A stretch of DNA of 62,757 nt from Alphaproteobacteria bacterium (GTDB lineage: Bacteria; Pseudomonadota; Alphaproteobacteria; Caulobacterales; Caulobacteraceae). Position 1 is the stretch's first letter; each line of letters opens with the position of its first letter. The translations under genes were made by a program, and so were the position numbers. Below are positions 17,051-25,658 of the stretch, one piece after another. The DNA lies in assembly GCA_018821435.1 (NCBI GenBank), contig JAHJME010000003.1, forward strand, positions 1 to 62,757, read 5' to 3'. The notes beneath the pieces are model-generated. The model was not told the origin of the DNA. It saw only the letters and a program-made list of their open reading frames with translations, and did no database searches.

Positions 17051-18025
17051 TCAGGCGGGAACCTTCAGATAGAACATGACCGTGCGATCGCGGTAATCCA
17101 GCTCGATGGCGTTGAACTGGCGCATCACGTCCACGCCGATCAGCAGCGCCGCACGATCCTGCAGGCCCCACAGCCCGAACACGTGCAGGTCGGCGAAAAC
17201 CGTCGGTAGCTGGGTGATCGTGAGCCCGCCGATCTTCAGCAAAGGCGTCACGCCGAGTTCGCCCGTCGCGGTCTGCCCGGTCGCGCTGAGCACCGGCACG
17301 CTCAGCCGCATGGGACGCGGGGCGTTGAGATCGGCGGAGACCAGGGCTCCCATAGCGCTGCTGCCGACCGTGCTTTGAGACCCCGAATCCAGGAAAGCGG
17401 TCACCGGCCGGCGCCGGACGTCGGCCCCGACAATGATCAACTGGCCGAACCGGAACCTGGCCGGCACGGTCACCTTCGGACCAAGGTCGCGTCGCGGCCC
17501 ACCCGTACCTTCCACCCGCAGGTCCAGGGGGCCTAAGTCTCGTAGCGAGTCGGCGCTGATCACGAGTTCGCCGCGGCGGAAGTCCATGAGGACCTTGCGG
17601 TTGCGCAGGACGTCGACGCCGATCAGACCGTCGGCGCCGAGCCGTTGTCGCGGCAGGCGGGGGGCCAGCAGGTCCCGGGAGACGACGCTTCCGACGCGAA
17701 GCTCGTCGACCACGGCGGTCTGGGTCGGTTCCACGCCCGCGACGCCGTGGACATTGGCGACGGGACCGGCGCGCAGCCCCAGGCTGCTTGCGAGCTCGTC
17801 GGACACCACCGTCCGGTTCGCGCCGGTGTCGACAACGAATGGAAACGGTCCTTCGCCATTGATCCGCACCGGCGCGGTCATCCGGCTGGAGAGGTCAAGT
17901 CCCGTCGCCAGGGCCGCCGAGTCCGGCGGCTGCGCGCCGGCCAGGTTGACCAGGGCGGTCCGAGGACCGGCGCACGCGCCGGCGGCCAGGCCGCCCAACG
18001 CCACCGATCGCCGATTCCAGGTCAT
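17051..18025 (-). CDS. Two-lobed retropepsin-like aspartyl protease, exported
   Basis: A 324-aa protein starting MTWNRRSVALGGLAAGACAG; the hydrophobic N-terminus with a Cys near residue 18 suggests export and possibly a lipoprotein. Two aspartyl-protease half-sites are present: FVVDTGANRTVVS in the first half and TAFLDSGSQSTVGS in the second. Each is followed by the G-x-D-V hydrophobic-Gly segment (GADGLIGVDVL and ALLIGVDVM) that completes a psi loop, so the chain is a tandem pair that could form a pepsin-like intramolecular dimer. It follows the large TBDR on the same strand after an intrinsic terminator, so cotranscription is unlikely to be complete. Substrate unknown. Confidence 0.85.
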   Translation of the reverse strand: MTWNRRSVALGGLAAGACAGPRTALVNLAGAQPPDSAALATGLDLSSRMTAPVRINGEGPFPFVVDTGANRTVVSDELASSLGLRAGPVANVHGVAGVEPTQTAVVDELRVGSVVSRDLLAPRLPRQRLGADGLIGVDVLRNRKVLMDFRRGELVISADSLRDLGPLDLRVEGTGGPRRDLGPKVTVPARFRFGQLIIVGADVRRRPVTAFLDSGSQSTVGSSAMGALVSADLNAPRPMRLSVPVLSATGQTATGELGVTPLLKIGGLTITQLPTVFADLHVFGLWGLQDRAALLIGVDVMRQFNAIELDYRDRTVMFYLKVPA

Positions 18026-18041
18026 GACCGCCCTCCGAACG

Positions 18042-18070
18042 CAAAAGGGCGGCGGGTCGCTCCGCCGCCC
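18042..18070 (-). terminator. Intrinsic terminator after the large TBDR
   Basis: On the minus strand GGGCGGCGG and CCGCCGCCC form a perfect nine-pair stem with a six-base loop, followed at once by TTTT. It lies 23 bases past the TBDR stop and before the retropepsin-like start. Confidence 0.8.
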
Positions 18071-18092
18071 AGTCTCGTCGGACTTTGCGATC

Positions 18093-21000
18093 CTAGAAGT
18101 TCGCAGTGACGCCCACGAAGAGGCGCCGACCGAGCAGGTCGTAGAGCGGGTAGGTGTTGGGCAGGCCGCCACCCACGATCGCGCTCGGGACCAGCGGCGG
18201 GTTCACGTCGAACACGTTGTTGACCCCCGCCCGGAGCCGGAACTTGTCGTTCAGGTCCCAGATGCCCGCGACGTCGAAGTAGTTCACCGCGCGGATCTTG
18301 CTGATGAACGGATCCGGCGCGCCGGAGAGCTGATCGTCGCCCGACAGATTTTCGTACTTGGTCTTGCCCCAGTAGCGCCAGGCCACCGACAGGGTGGCGT
18401 CGACGCCAGGGACCGTCCAGTTCATCCGGGCCGTGTGACGCCACTTCGGGTAGATCGTGCCGCAGCTCGAACCAAAGTAGCCGGCACAGTCGTACGAGGG
18501 GTCTCCAGGCAGAGACGTGTTGGACTGCTTGGTCAGCAGCGAGCCCGCCAGATCGAACGAGATGCCGCCCCACTTGTCGACGCCCCAGTCTTCGAGCGGC
18601 AGCTTGTAATTGGCCTGGAAGTCGAAGCCTTCGTTGATGCTCTTCGCCACGTTGACGGTGCGGCCGTTGATGTAGCCGCCCGACGCAGCCGTCGTGCCGA
18701 AGAGCGTGCCGTTCACCGGGTTGCGGGTCACCTGCGAGCAGAAGAACTCGTCGCCGGTCTCCAGGCAGCGATCCAGGATGATCTCAAGCGGGATGGTGCC
18801 GATGATGTTGCCGATCTTGATCCGGTAGTAGTCCACGCTCGCCGTGAAGCCGGGCAGGAAGTTCGGCCGGGTGGTGAAGCCCACCGTGAAGGTCTTGGCG
18901 GCCTCGGGCGTGAGGTTGGTGTTGCCGCCCGTGAGCACGGCGCACTGGTTGGCCGGGCACTGCGGAATCGCGCCGTACTGGGCCGGCGTCACGCCGGTGT
19001 TCGCGCAGGCCGCGGCCGAGGCCGGGTTGTCCGCGCCCCGGGCGCAGGGGTCCTCCGGCACGTCGCTGGTGTTGGTCACCGATTGCGGCGTGTAGAGCTC
19101 GAGGATGTTCGGGGCGCGGATGGCCTTGTTGTAGGATCCACGGAACCGGATGCCGTCGACCGGCTGCCACTGCAGGCCGACCTTGTAGGTCTTGGCCTGG
19201 ATGCCCGTCGAATAGTCCGAATAGCGATAGCCGCCTTCCAGCAGCACTTCCTGGGCGAAGGGCATGTCGTTGATCAGCGGGATGCGCGCTTCGGCATAGG
19301 CTTCCGCGGCGCGCAGGCTGTTGTCGATCCGCACCGAGGCGCCGCCAGACCCCGAGAGATCGCCGCTCTCGGAGGCCGCGTCGGGCGCGAACTCGAGATG
19401 GTCGCGGCGTTGCGTCAGACCGAAGGCGACGCCCACCCCGTTGGTGGCCCAGGGGGACTTGATGCCATACTCCCCGAGGTCGCCGGTGATCGTGGCTTCG
19501 ATGATCCGCTGGGTCGTCACGCCGCTCTGGGTGCCCAGGATCGTCAGCGCGTCGGCCGCCTCCGGCGTGACCCCGCCGTCGGCGAAGATGTTGTAGGGCA
19601 CGCAGCCGGCCGCGCCGGACAGACACACCGGGTTGGCGGCGGTGCCGCCCACCAGCAGCGCGTCCTGGATGCGTTGCAGGCTCAGGTAGTTCTCGACCCG
19701 GCTGGCCAGCTTCGTGCGGTAGTACGAGCCGTATAGGTCATAGGACCACGGGCCGGCCAGCTTGCCGCGCGAGCCGAACACGAACCGGTAGTTCGTGTGG
19801 TCGTAGAACGAGTTCCGCGCGCCGCCTTCGATGTTCCGGCGACCAAAGTAGAGGTCCCTGGTCTCGCCCGCGGCGATATTGGCCGGGGTGCAGCCCAGGC
19901 TGCTCTGCTGCTGGCCGCTGAGGAAAGGGTTGTTGCAGTTGACGAGGAAGCCGCCGGACGCCGTCACGCCGCTGCCCTGGAAGAGGGCGCTGGGCGCGAT
20001 GTTGACGTTCGACTCGCTGCTCATGAAGTTGAAGCTCGAATAGAGCTCCGCGTGCTCGTTCACCTGATAGTTCGCGAAGAAGCCCGCCGTGTACCGGGTG
20101 TTGTCCTGGATGAGGTACATGTAGGGGTTCGAGTTGAAGATCGCCGGGGGCGTGGTGCCCGCCGTGCCGTACGGCACGAACTGGTTGCCCCGAACCGCGC
20201 CCGCTTCCGATTCCGGCACGCCGTCGCCGTCGAGGTCCATGAGGGCGCCGCTGGCGAAGTAGAGGATGTTCGAGTTGGACGAACCGCCGCAGAAGCCGCT
20301 GCCGTCGGGGTTCACGTTCAGCTGGCAGCCCGAATAGTCGCGCGCCCCCTGCCGGACGGGCTTCTGCTTCGAATAGGTGAAGAAGGCGGTCACGTTGCCG
20401 CGGCCGTCCGGCGCATTGGCCCCCATCAGGACGCTATAGTCCGCCGACTTGCCGTCCCAGCGCTTGCCGGGGATCAGCTGGCCGTCATTGGCCAGGATGT
20501 CCTGCATCCGGTCGCTGTGCTGGTTGTGCTGGTAGACGCCGTACTGGGCGTCGAGTTGCACGCCTTCGAAGTTGCGCTTCATGATGAAGTTGACGACGCC
20601 ACCCACGGCGTCGGAGCCGTAAACGGCCGAGGCGCCGCCCGTTAGGACTTCCACCCGCTCGATCAGCTGCGACGGGATCTGGTTGATGTCCGGCGCCGGG
20701 TTGGGGTTGCCGGTGTTCGGGTCGCCCAGGCCCAGGCGACGCCCATCGATCAGCACCAGGGTGCGTTGCGGACCGAGCCCGCGCAGATTTACCGTCGACA
20801 CGCCGCCGGGGCCGCTCAAGGGGTCGGACGTCGGGCCGAGGTCGACCCCGGGATTCTGGGTGACCTGCGGCAGCTGGTTCAGGATGTCGATCGTCTGCGG
20901 CCGGCCGCCCAACAGCACGTCCTGACTGCCCACGACCTGAATCGGGCTGACGCTCTCGAGGTTCGGTTGCGGGATCCGCGAACCCGTCACCACGACCTCC

Positions 21001-21122
21001 GCGACGTCACCGCCGGTGTCCGCCGCTTGCGCGGCCGCCTGGGTGGCGCTGAGGCCCAGAAGGGCCACGCCACAGATGAAGGTCGACGCCAGAAGGCGTT
21101 CCCGCTGCGAATTGATTTTCAC
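18093..21122 (-). CDS. Large TonB-dependent outer-membrane receptor
   Basis: A 1009-aa TBDR of the large group common in Caulobacterales and Xanthomonadales. GTG start at 21122 is supported by GGAGGATTTG just upstream; the frame is open for 38 further codons without protein character. Signal peptide to about residue 33 (TQAAAQA), TonB-box-like region VAEVVVTGSRIP, plug domain with VLIDGRRLG and ERVEVLTGGASAVYGSDAVG, then the barrel ending FVGVTANF. Several cysteine pairs occur in barrel loops (for example CLETGDEFFC). Such receptors usually import oligosaccharides, peptides or vitamins; the downstream retropepsin-like protein hints at peptide substrates, which is inference. Confidence 0.95.
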   Translation of the reverse strand: MKINSQRERLLASTFICGVALLGLSATQAAAQAADTGGDVAEVVVTGSRIPQPNLESVSPIQVVGSQDVLLGGRPQTIDILNQLPQVTQNPGVDLGPTSDPLSGPGGVSTVNLRGLGPQRTLVLIDGRRLGLGDPNTGNPNPAPDINQIPSQLIERVEVLTGGASAVYGSDAVGGVVNFIMKRNFEGVQLDAQYGVYQHNQHSDRMQDILANDGQLIPGKRWDGKSADYSVLMGANAPDGRGNVTAFFTYSKQKPVRQGARDYSGCQLNVNPDGSGFCGGSSNSNILYFASGALMDLDGDGVPESEAGAVRGNQFVPYGTAGTTPPAIFNSNPYMYLIQDNTRYTAGFFANYQVNEHAELYSSFNFMSSESNVNIAPSALFQGSGVTASGGFLVNCNNPFLSGQQQSSLGCTPANIAAGETRDLYFGRRNIEGGARNSFYDHTNYRFVFGSRGKLAGPWSYDLYGSYYRTKLASRVENYLSLQRIQDALLVGGTAANPVCLSGAAGCVPYNIFADGGVTPEAADALTILGTQSGVTTQRIIEATITGDLGEYGIKSPWATNGVGVAFGLTQRRDHLEFAPDAASESGDLSGSGGASVRIDNSLRAAEAYAEARIPLINDMPFAQEVLLEGGYRYSDYSTGIQAKTYKVGLQWQPVDGIRFRGSYNKAIRAPNILELYTPQSVTNTSDVPEDPCARGADNPASAAACANTGVTPAQYGAIPQCPANQCAVLTGGNTNLTPEAAKTFTVGFTTRPNFLPGFTASVDYYRIKIGNIIGTIPLEIILDRCLETGDEFFCSQVTRNPVNGTLFGTTAASGGYINGRTVNVAKSINEGFDFQANYKLPLEDWGVDKWGGISFDLAGSLLTKQSNTSLPGDPSYDCAGYFGSSCGTIYPKWRHTARMNWTVPGVDATLSVAWRYWGKTKYENLSGDDQLSGAPDPFISKIRAVNYFDVAGIWDLNDKFRLRAGVNNVFDVNPPLVPSAIVGGGLPNTYPLYDLLGRRLFVGVTANF

Positions 21123-21460
21123 GGCACAAATCCTCCAGCGGTCCTGCCTGGTGGCGGCCGCTCCGCACGAACTGATCGTTCCCGGGATCGGTGTCCCGGT
21201 TGATCCGGATTTGCGAGGCGGGACCTCGGAGGTCAACGAAGATTAGCCGTTTGCAAAGTATCCGTGGCCGCACTGTCGCATTCCGGTCACAGATTGACAC
21301 CGTCATGTCGCAGATATGGAAGGTTTGACCCTGCAAACATTGATCGGCGAACGAAAAAATGAGGCGACGACATGGCGAGGCTTGTTGTTAAGCTTGGCTG
21401 TTGCTGGAGTTATGGTCACGCTTATCTATATCCGCCGCAGATTTGGATGAGGTTGCACGC

Positions 21461-21979
21461 ATGCTCAGGAAGGTGACGGTGCTGGTGCTCGCCGCGCTGG
21501 CATTCCCCGCCGTCGCACAGCCCAAGTCGGAGGGCGGGGCCGCGATCGTCCGGAGGTTGGCGGAGTGCGGGGAGGCGCCGGACGATGCGGCGCAGCTGGC
21601 CTGCTACCGCCGGGCGGCCGAAGCCTTGGTCAAGGCCGAGGCTGGGGGGGCGATCGTGGTGGTCGACCGGGCGGATGCCCGAAAGGTGCGCCGCCAGGCG
21701 TTCGGCCTCTCGATGCCATCGCTGTCGCTGTTCGATATGGGCGAGCCCGAGGCGGAGCTCAGCACGCTCGTGGGACAGGTGCGCACCGCGCGGCAGGATG
21801 TCTCGGGTCGCTGGATCGTGCAGCTGGCGGACGGCGGGACGTGGACGCAGGTGGACACCGTTCCGCTTCGAAGGTCTCCGAGCGCGGGTATGCGGGTGAC
21901 GATCATCCGGGCTGCCCTCGGCAGCTACAAGATGAGCGTGGGCGACCAGGTCGCCGTGAGGGCGAAGCGGGTCGAATGA
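21461..21979 (+). CDS. Exported hypothetical protein
   Basis: A 172-aa protein with a signal peptide (1-20, ending PAVAQ). The mature N-terminus has a cysteine pair (LAECGEAP and LACYRRAA) in a short helical hairpin, the pattern of 'CxxxxD...C' modules seen in many small alphaproteobacterial periplasmic proteins. The rest resembles a small beta-barrel (GRWIVQLADGGTWTQVDT ... VGDQVAVRAKRV). ATGAGG precedes the ATG at 21461. It is divergent from the large TBDR; function unknown. Confidence 0.7.
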   Translation: MLRKVTVLVLAALAFPAVAQPKSEGGAAIVRRLAECGEAPDDAAQLACYRRAAEALVKAEAGGAIVVVDRADARKVRRQAFGLSMPSLSLFDMGEPEAELSTLVGQVRTARQDVSGRWIVQLADGGTWTQVDTVPLRRSPSAGMRVTIIRAALGSYKMSVGDQVAVRAKRVE

Positions 21980-21988
21980 CGACGATCG

Positions 21989-22022
21989 CCAAGGCGCTTG
22001 AAGTTTGGCAATGGCGTCTTGG
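21989..22022 (+). terminator. Hairpin after the exported hypothetical gene
   Basis: CCAAGGCGC pairs with GCGTCTTGG (one G:T) across a 16-base loop, ten bases after the stop. No strong U-tract. Confidence 0.4.
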
Positions 22023-22050
22023 GACCTGATCGGTCGGCCATCCTGATGGC

Positions 22051-22110
22051 GGCGTCCAATGAGCGCCCTCTCGCGCGGCTGATCCCAATGTCTGCAACTG
22101 GTGCATTGCG
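22051..22110 (+). repeat. Dispersed intergenic repeat, copy 6
   Basis: Left block GGCGTCCAATGAGCGCCC is degenerate; the right block GATCCCAATGTCTGCAACTG is the best-preserved copy, followed by GTGCATTGCGG. Lies between convergent genes. Confidence 0.6.
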
Positions 22111-22157
22111 GCCCCGCCAAGCATTGGGTTCGCTCCAGCGGCCGCATCGGCTTCCCG

Positions 22158-23249
22158 CTAGGCGACTTCCTCGCGGCGTAGCGCCGTCAGCACGGAGGCC
22201 CGCGCGCCGCCGGAGATGGGAACCTCGACGTCGCGCAGCTCGGTGATGCCGAGGCCTGTCGCGGCCCTTACAGCCCGGCGGAAGCTGCGCCCGTCGGAAT
22301 AGCCTAGGGCCTCTGCGATATCGTCGACGCCTTGCCCTTCGCGAAGCAACGGTCGCGCCCGGGCGATGAGGGCCGCCCGACGGAGCTGGCGGAAACTTGA
22401 ACCTTCCAACCATAGGTCCCGGCGCAGTTCAGGCGGCGTGAGGCTCAGCTCCCCCGCACAGACGTCGAACGCGCGATCTTCGACGAGGAGATAGCGATAA
22501 ACGTCACCGGAGCGGCTCTCCGCATCATCGAGGTTTGCCAAACCGCTTCGCGCCTCGCCGTGTCTGGCGATCCACGCCAGCTCGGCCTCCAGCCGCGGAA
22601 GGCTCGCGGGCCGGCTGCGGGAGGGGAAGGCGAGGTAGGCGGCCGGGAAGCTGAAGCCGGTGACGTTGGCGCGGACCACCTGGCCCAGCATGTAGGGGTG
22701 CGGACGCCCGAGACCCGGGTGGCGGGGCGAGGTCGTGCCGACGCGCGTGACGGGGAGCAGGAAGCCCAGCAACTGCGAAATCTGGATGTGGAGGAAAGAC
22801 ATGAACATCTCCTCCACGATCGGCTGTATCTCCGGGTCGCCGCTGTCCGAGCGGATCGCCAGGCTTGCGATGTCTTCGTCGACGCGCAGCTCCAGGCGGC
22901 AGTAGGCGCCGGCGATCACGAAGAACCGCACCGCCGTCTCGATGGCCTCATGCAGCGTGCGCGACGAGGCCATCGCCCGGACGACCATGTTCGCGGTGCC
23001 CAGCAGCATGCGCGAGCGGGCGGCGCCGTGCATTTCGTCTTCGACCGCATTGATGATCAGGCGACACATCAGCAGGAACTCGGCCGGGCCGATCGGCGAG
23101 GCGTCGTCCACCAATCCGCCAGGGCCGCTCACCCCCGCGTCGGCCATCGCACCGCGCACGTCGGCGCCGGCTTCGGCCGTGAGCATCGCGGTGCGGCCGA
23201 TCCAGCCGAACGGCAGGCCTTCCGCAATATTGGTCAGGCTGCCCTGCAT
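22158..23249 (-). CDS. AraC-family transcriptional regulator
   Basis: A 363-aa regulator with an arabinose-binding-like N-terminal domain and a C-terminal two-HTH module whose second HTH reads IAEALGYSDGRSFRRAVRAA, TGLGITELR. It resembles the regulator at 4658-5698 in layout and in its HTH, and is likewise divergent from a TBDR plus hydrolase pair (23448 onward). It is therefore the probable activator of that pair. The inducing ligand is unknown. Confidence 0.9.
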   Translation of the reverse strand: MQGSLTNIAEGLPFGWIGRTAMLTAEAGADVRGAMADAGVSGPGGLVDDASPIGPAEFLLMCRLIINAVEDEMHGAARSRMLLGTANMVVRAMASSRTLHEAIETAVRFFVIAGAYCRLELRVDEDIASLAIRSDSGDPEIQPIVEEMFMSFLHIQISQLLGFLLPVTRVGTTSPRHPGLGRPHPYMLGQVVRANVTGFSFPAAYLAFPSRSRPASLPRLEAELAWIARHGEARSGLANLDDAESRSGDVYRYLLVEDRAFDVCAGELSLTPPELRRDLWLEGSSFRQLRRAALIARARPLLREGQGVDDIAEALGYSDGRSFRRAVRAATGLGITELRDVEVPISGGARASVLTALRREEVA

Positions 23250-23447
23250 GATGGCTGTCCGTCCCCGCCGATCTGACGCACGCGAAGAGGGTGGGATCTC
23301 TCCGGACCCTCGTCAAGCTGACGACCCTCCGGCGAAAACCTGTCCCATCCCGCGCATGACCTGTCCTCGACCATGCGTCGCTTCGATCCGAAAAGGCGCG
23401 GCGAGCTGCGGCCATGAGACCGCAGCCGGTCCAGAGGGGGAAACCAG

Positions 23448-25658
23448 ATGTCGATATCGCTTCGTGTGGCCGTGTCCCGCGCCGTGCTGGCGGCCGCGAT
23501 GTGGCCCGTGGCCGGCGCCGCGCTGGCCCAGGCGCCGGACAGCGCAGGCGCGCAGATCGAGGAGGTTGTGGTGACGGCCCTGCGCCGCGAAACGACGTTG
23601 CAGAACGTGTCGCAATCGGTCGCCGTGTTGAACGGCGAGACACAGCGCGAACGCGGCCAGCAGCGCCTGGAAGATCTGCAGACCAGCGTTCCGAACGTCA
23701 GCTTCACCAACACAAGCAACGCCTCGCAGCTCTACATCCGCGGCGTCGGCAACACCTTCATCAACGCCGGCGGCGATCCTGGCGTCGCCTTCTACCAGGA
23801 CGGCGCGTACGTCTCCGACCAGCGCACGACCAACACCAGCATGTTCGACGTCCAGCGCGTGGAGATCCTGCGCGGTCCGCAGGGCGCGCTCTATGGGCGG
23901 AACGCGGTGGGCGGCGCGGTGAACGTGATCTCCGCCAGGCCAGCCGCCGACGCCGAGGGGCGCGTCGATGCGGTGGTCGGGAAGTACGGCCGCTTCGAGA
24001 GCGAGGGCTTCTTCACTGGCCCCGTGACGGACGGCGTCGCAGCCCGAATGTCGTACCAAGTCCGCAAGCTCGACGGCTATACGAAGAATCTGCTCGGCGG
24101 CCGCCTGGGCGGACCCGACCGCTTCGACGACCAGGACAGCTACGCGGTTCGCGGCCAGCTGGCCTTCGACCTGCCGTCGGAGGGGCGCCTGACCCTGCTG
24201 GCCTCGTGGTATCGCGAGGATCCCAATGGCCCGGCGCTGACGGTCGTCTCGGTCCCGGGCGTGATCTATCCCGCCGAGGCGCTGTTCGGCGAGCGCCCAA
24301 CCAACCGGCCGCGCGACATCAAGGCGACCGTCGGCTCGACCGAGCTGGAGGTGGCGACGCTCAATGCCAACCTGGTGCAGCCCGTAGGCCGCAACACCCT
24401 GACGGCGACGGTCAATTACCGAGACGGCGTCCAGGACTTCCTCAACGACTGCGATGGCGTCCAAGCGGAGGCGTGCCGCTACGCCGCCCATACCAGCAGC
24501 CAGGACTACTATGCGGAGGCCTATCTCGCCTCGCCGGGCGAGGACCGCGTGCGCTGGATCGTCGGCGGCTCGTATGTGCGGTTCAACCAGTCACAGAATG
24601 TGCAGGTGCCCTGGCAGACGCTGGCCGCCTATCTCGCGCCGGCGGCCCCGGCGAACGTACCGTTCTTCATCCTCTACGATGCCGGCGGAAAGCTGGACGT
24701 TGAGTCGTTTGCCGCCTACGCCGACCTACGCATCCAGCTCAACGACGCCTGGGCGCTGCTGGGCCAGGCCCGCTACAGCGAGACCACCAAGCGCTCGGTC
24801 GACTATCAGTCGATCGCATCCTTCGGCGTGAACGTGACAGGCTTCCGCAATCGCCTGAAGAACACCCACAAGCCGTTCAAGGTGGGCCTCGAAGGCAAGC
24901 TGGCGCCGGATGTCCTCGTCTATGCGAGCTATGCGACGGCGAACAAGGACGGGGCGATCAACATCGGTTCGCTCCAGACCTCGCCGGTGCGATCCGAGGA
25001 GGTGCAGACCTGGGAGGTCGGCGAGAAGGCGTCCTTCTTCGGCCGTCGGTTGCAGGTGAACGGCGCGATCTTCTCCAGCCGGTACGAAGACCTTCAGATC
25101 ACCCAGATCATCGGCCCGATCGCGGCGCTGGCCAACGTGCCCAAGTCGATCGTCAAGGGGGCGGAGCTGGAGGTCGTGGCGCAGCCGGCGCGTGGCCTGC
25201 GGCTGAGCGCGGGTGTCGGCTACATCGACGGGACGTTCGATGAGTTCATCAACAGCCGGACCATCCCGGGGCCGGCGCCCGCGGCGCCCTCCGACCTGTC
25301 GGGCAACCAGGTCCCGAACATCTCCAAGTGGTCGGTGACGCTGGACGGCCAGTACCGCTTCTCGCCGGCGGCGGGGTATCAGGCCACCGTAGGCGCGCAA
25401 TACGCCTGGCGCTCGCGGGTCTACTTCAACGAGTTCAACGACCGGGACAACGGCCAGGGCGCCGGCGGCATCCTCAACCTCTCGGCGTCGCTGGCGCCTC
25501 AGGCGGGGCCGTGGCGCGTCTACGGCTACGTCACCAACGTCTTCGACAGGACCTATCAGGTCGGCTCGACCATCTACTCCGGCCTGCTGGGCGGCGAGAA
25601 GGCCGTCAACTATGCGCCGCCGCGCAACTTCGCAGTCGGCGTCAGCTATGCGTTCTGA
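23448..25658 (+). CDS. TonB-dependent outer-membrane receptor
   Basis: A 736-aa TBDR. Signal peptide about 1-27, TonB-box-like IEEVVVTALRR near 37-47, plug domain with VEILRGPQGALYGRNAVGG, barrel ending NFAVGVSYAF. GGGGGAAACC precedes the ATG. It is of the same subgroup as the receptors at 5935 and 59854. The next gene, a class-C-like serine hydrolase, overlaps its 3' end by 11 bases, so the two are cotranscribed and probably translationally coupled. Confidence 0.95.
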   Translation: MSISLRVAVSRAVLAAAMWPVAGAALAQAPDSAGAQIEEVVVTALRRETTLQNVSQSVAVLNGETQRERGQQRLEDLQTSVPNVSFTNTSNASQLYIRGVGNTFINAGGDPGVAFYQDGAYVSDQRTTNTSMFDVQRVEILRGPQGALYGRNAVGGAVNVISARPAADAEGRVDAVVGKYGRFESEGFFTGPVTDGVAARMSYQVRKLDGYTKNLLGGRLGGPDRFDDQDSYAVRGQLAFDLPSEGRLTLLASWYREDPNGPALTVVSVPGVIYPAEALFGERPTNRPRDIKATVGSTELEVATLNANLVQPVGRNTLTATVNYRDGVQDFLNDCDGVQAEACRYAAHTSSQDYYAEAYLASPGEDRVRWIVGGSYVRFNQSQNVQVPWQTLAAYLAPAAPANVPFFILYDAGGKLDVESFAAYADLRIQLNDAWALLGQARYSETTKRSVDYQSIASFGVNVTGFRNRLKNTHKPFKVGLEGKLAPDVLVYASYATANKDGAINIGSLQTSPVRSEEVQTWEVGEKASFFGRRLQVNGAIFSSRYEDLQITQIIGPIAALANVPKSIVKGAELEVVAQPARGLRLSAGVGYIDGTFDEFINSRTIPGPAPAAPSDLSGNQVPNISKWSVTLDGQYRFSPAAGYQATVGAQYAWRSRVYFNEFNDRDNGQGAGGILNLSASLAPQAGPWRVYGYVTNVFDRTYQVGSTIYSGLLGGEKAVNYAPPRNFAVGVSYAF

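Noticed and set aside
18026..18172. Longer start for the retropepsin-like protein
   Set aside because: The added 49 residues cross the intrinsic terminator of the TBDR and lack a leader; the ATG at 18025 begins a proper hydrophobic export signal.
17433..19736. Long open reading frame on the plus strand opposite the large TBDR
   Set aside because: GC-rich codon use on the minus strand leaves an antisense frame open. The TBDR has clear signal peptide, plug and barrel motifs, while the antisense translation is a low-quality Arg/Val/Gly-rich chain without a ribosome binding site.
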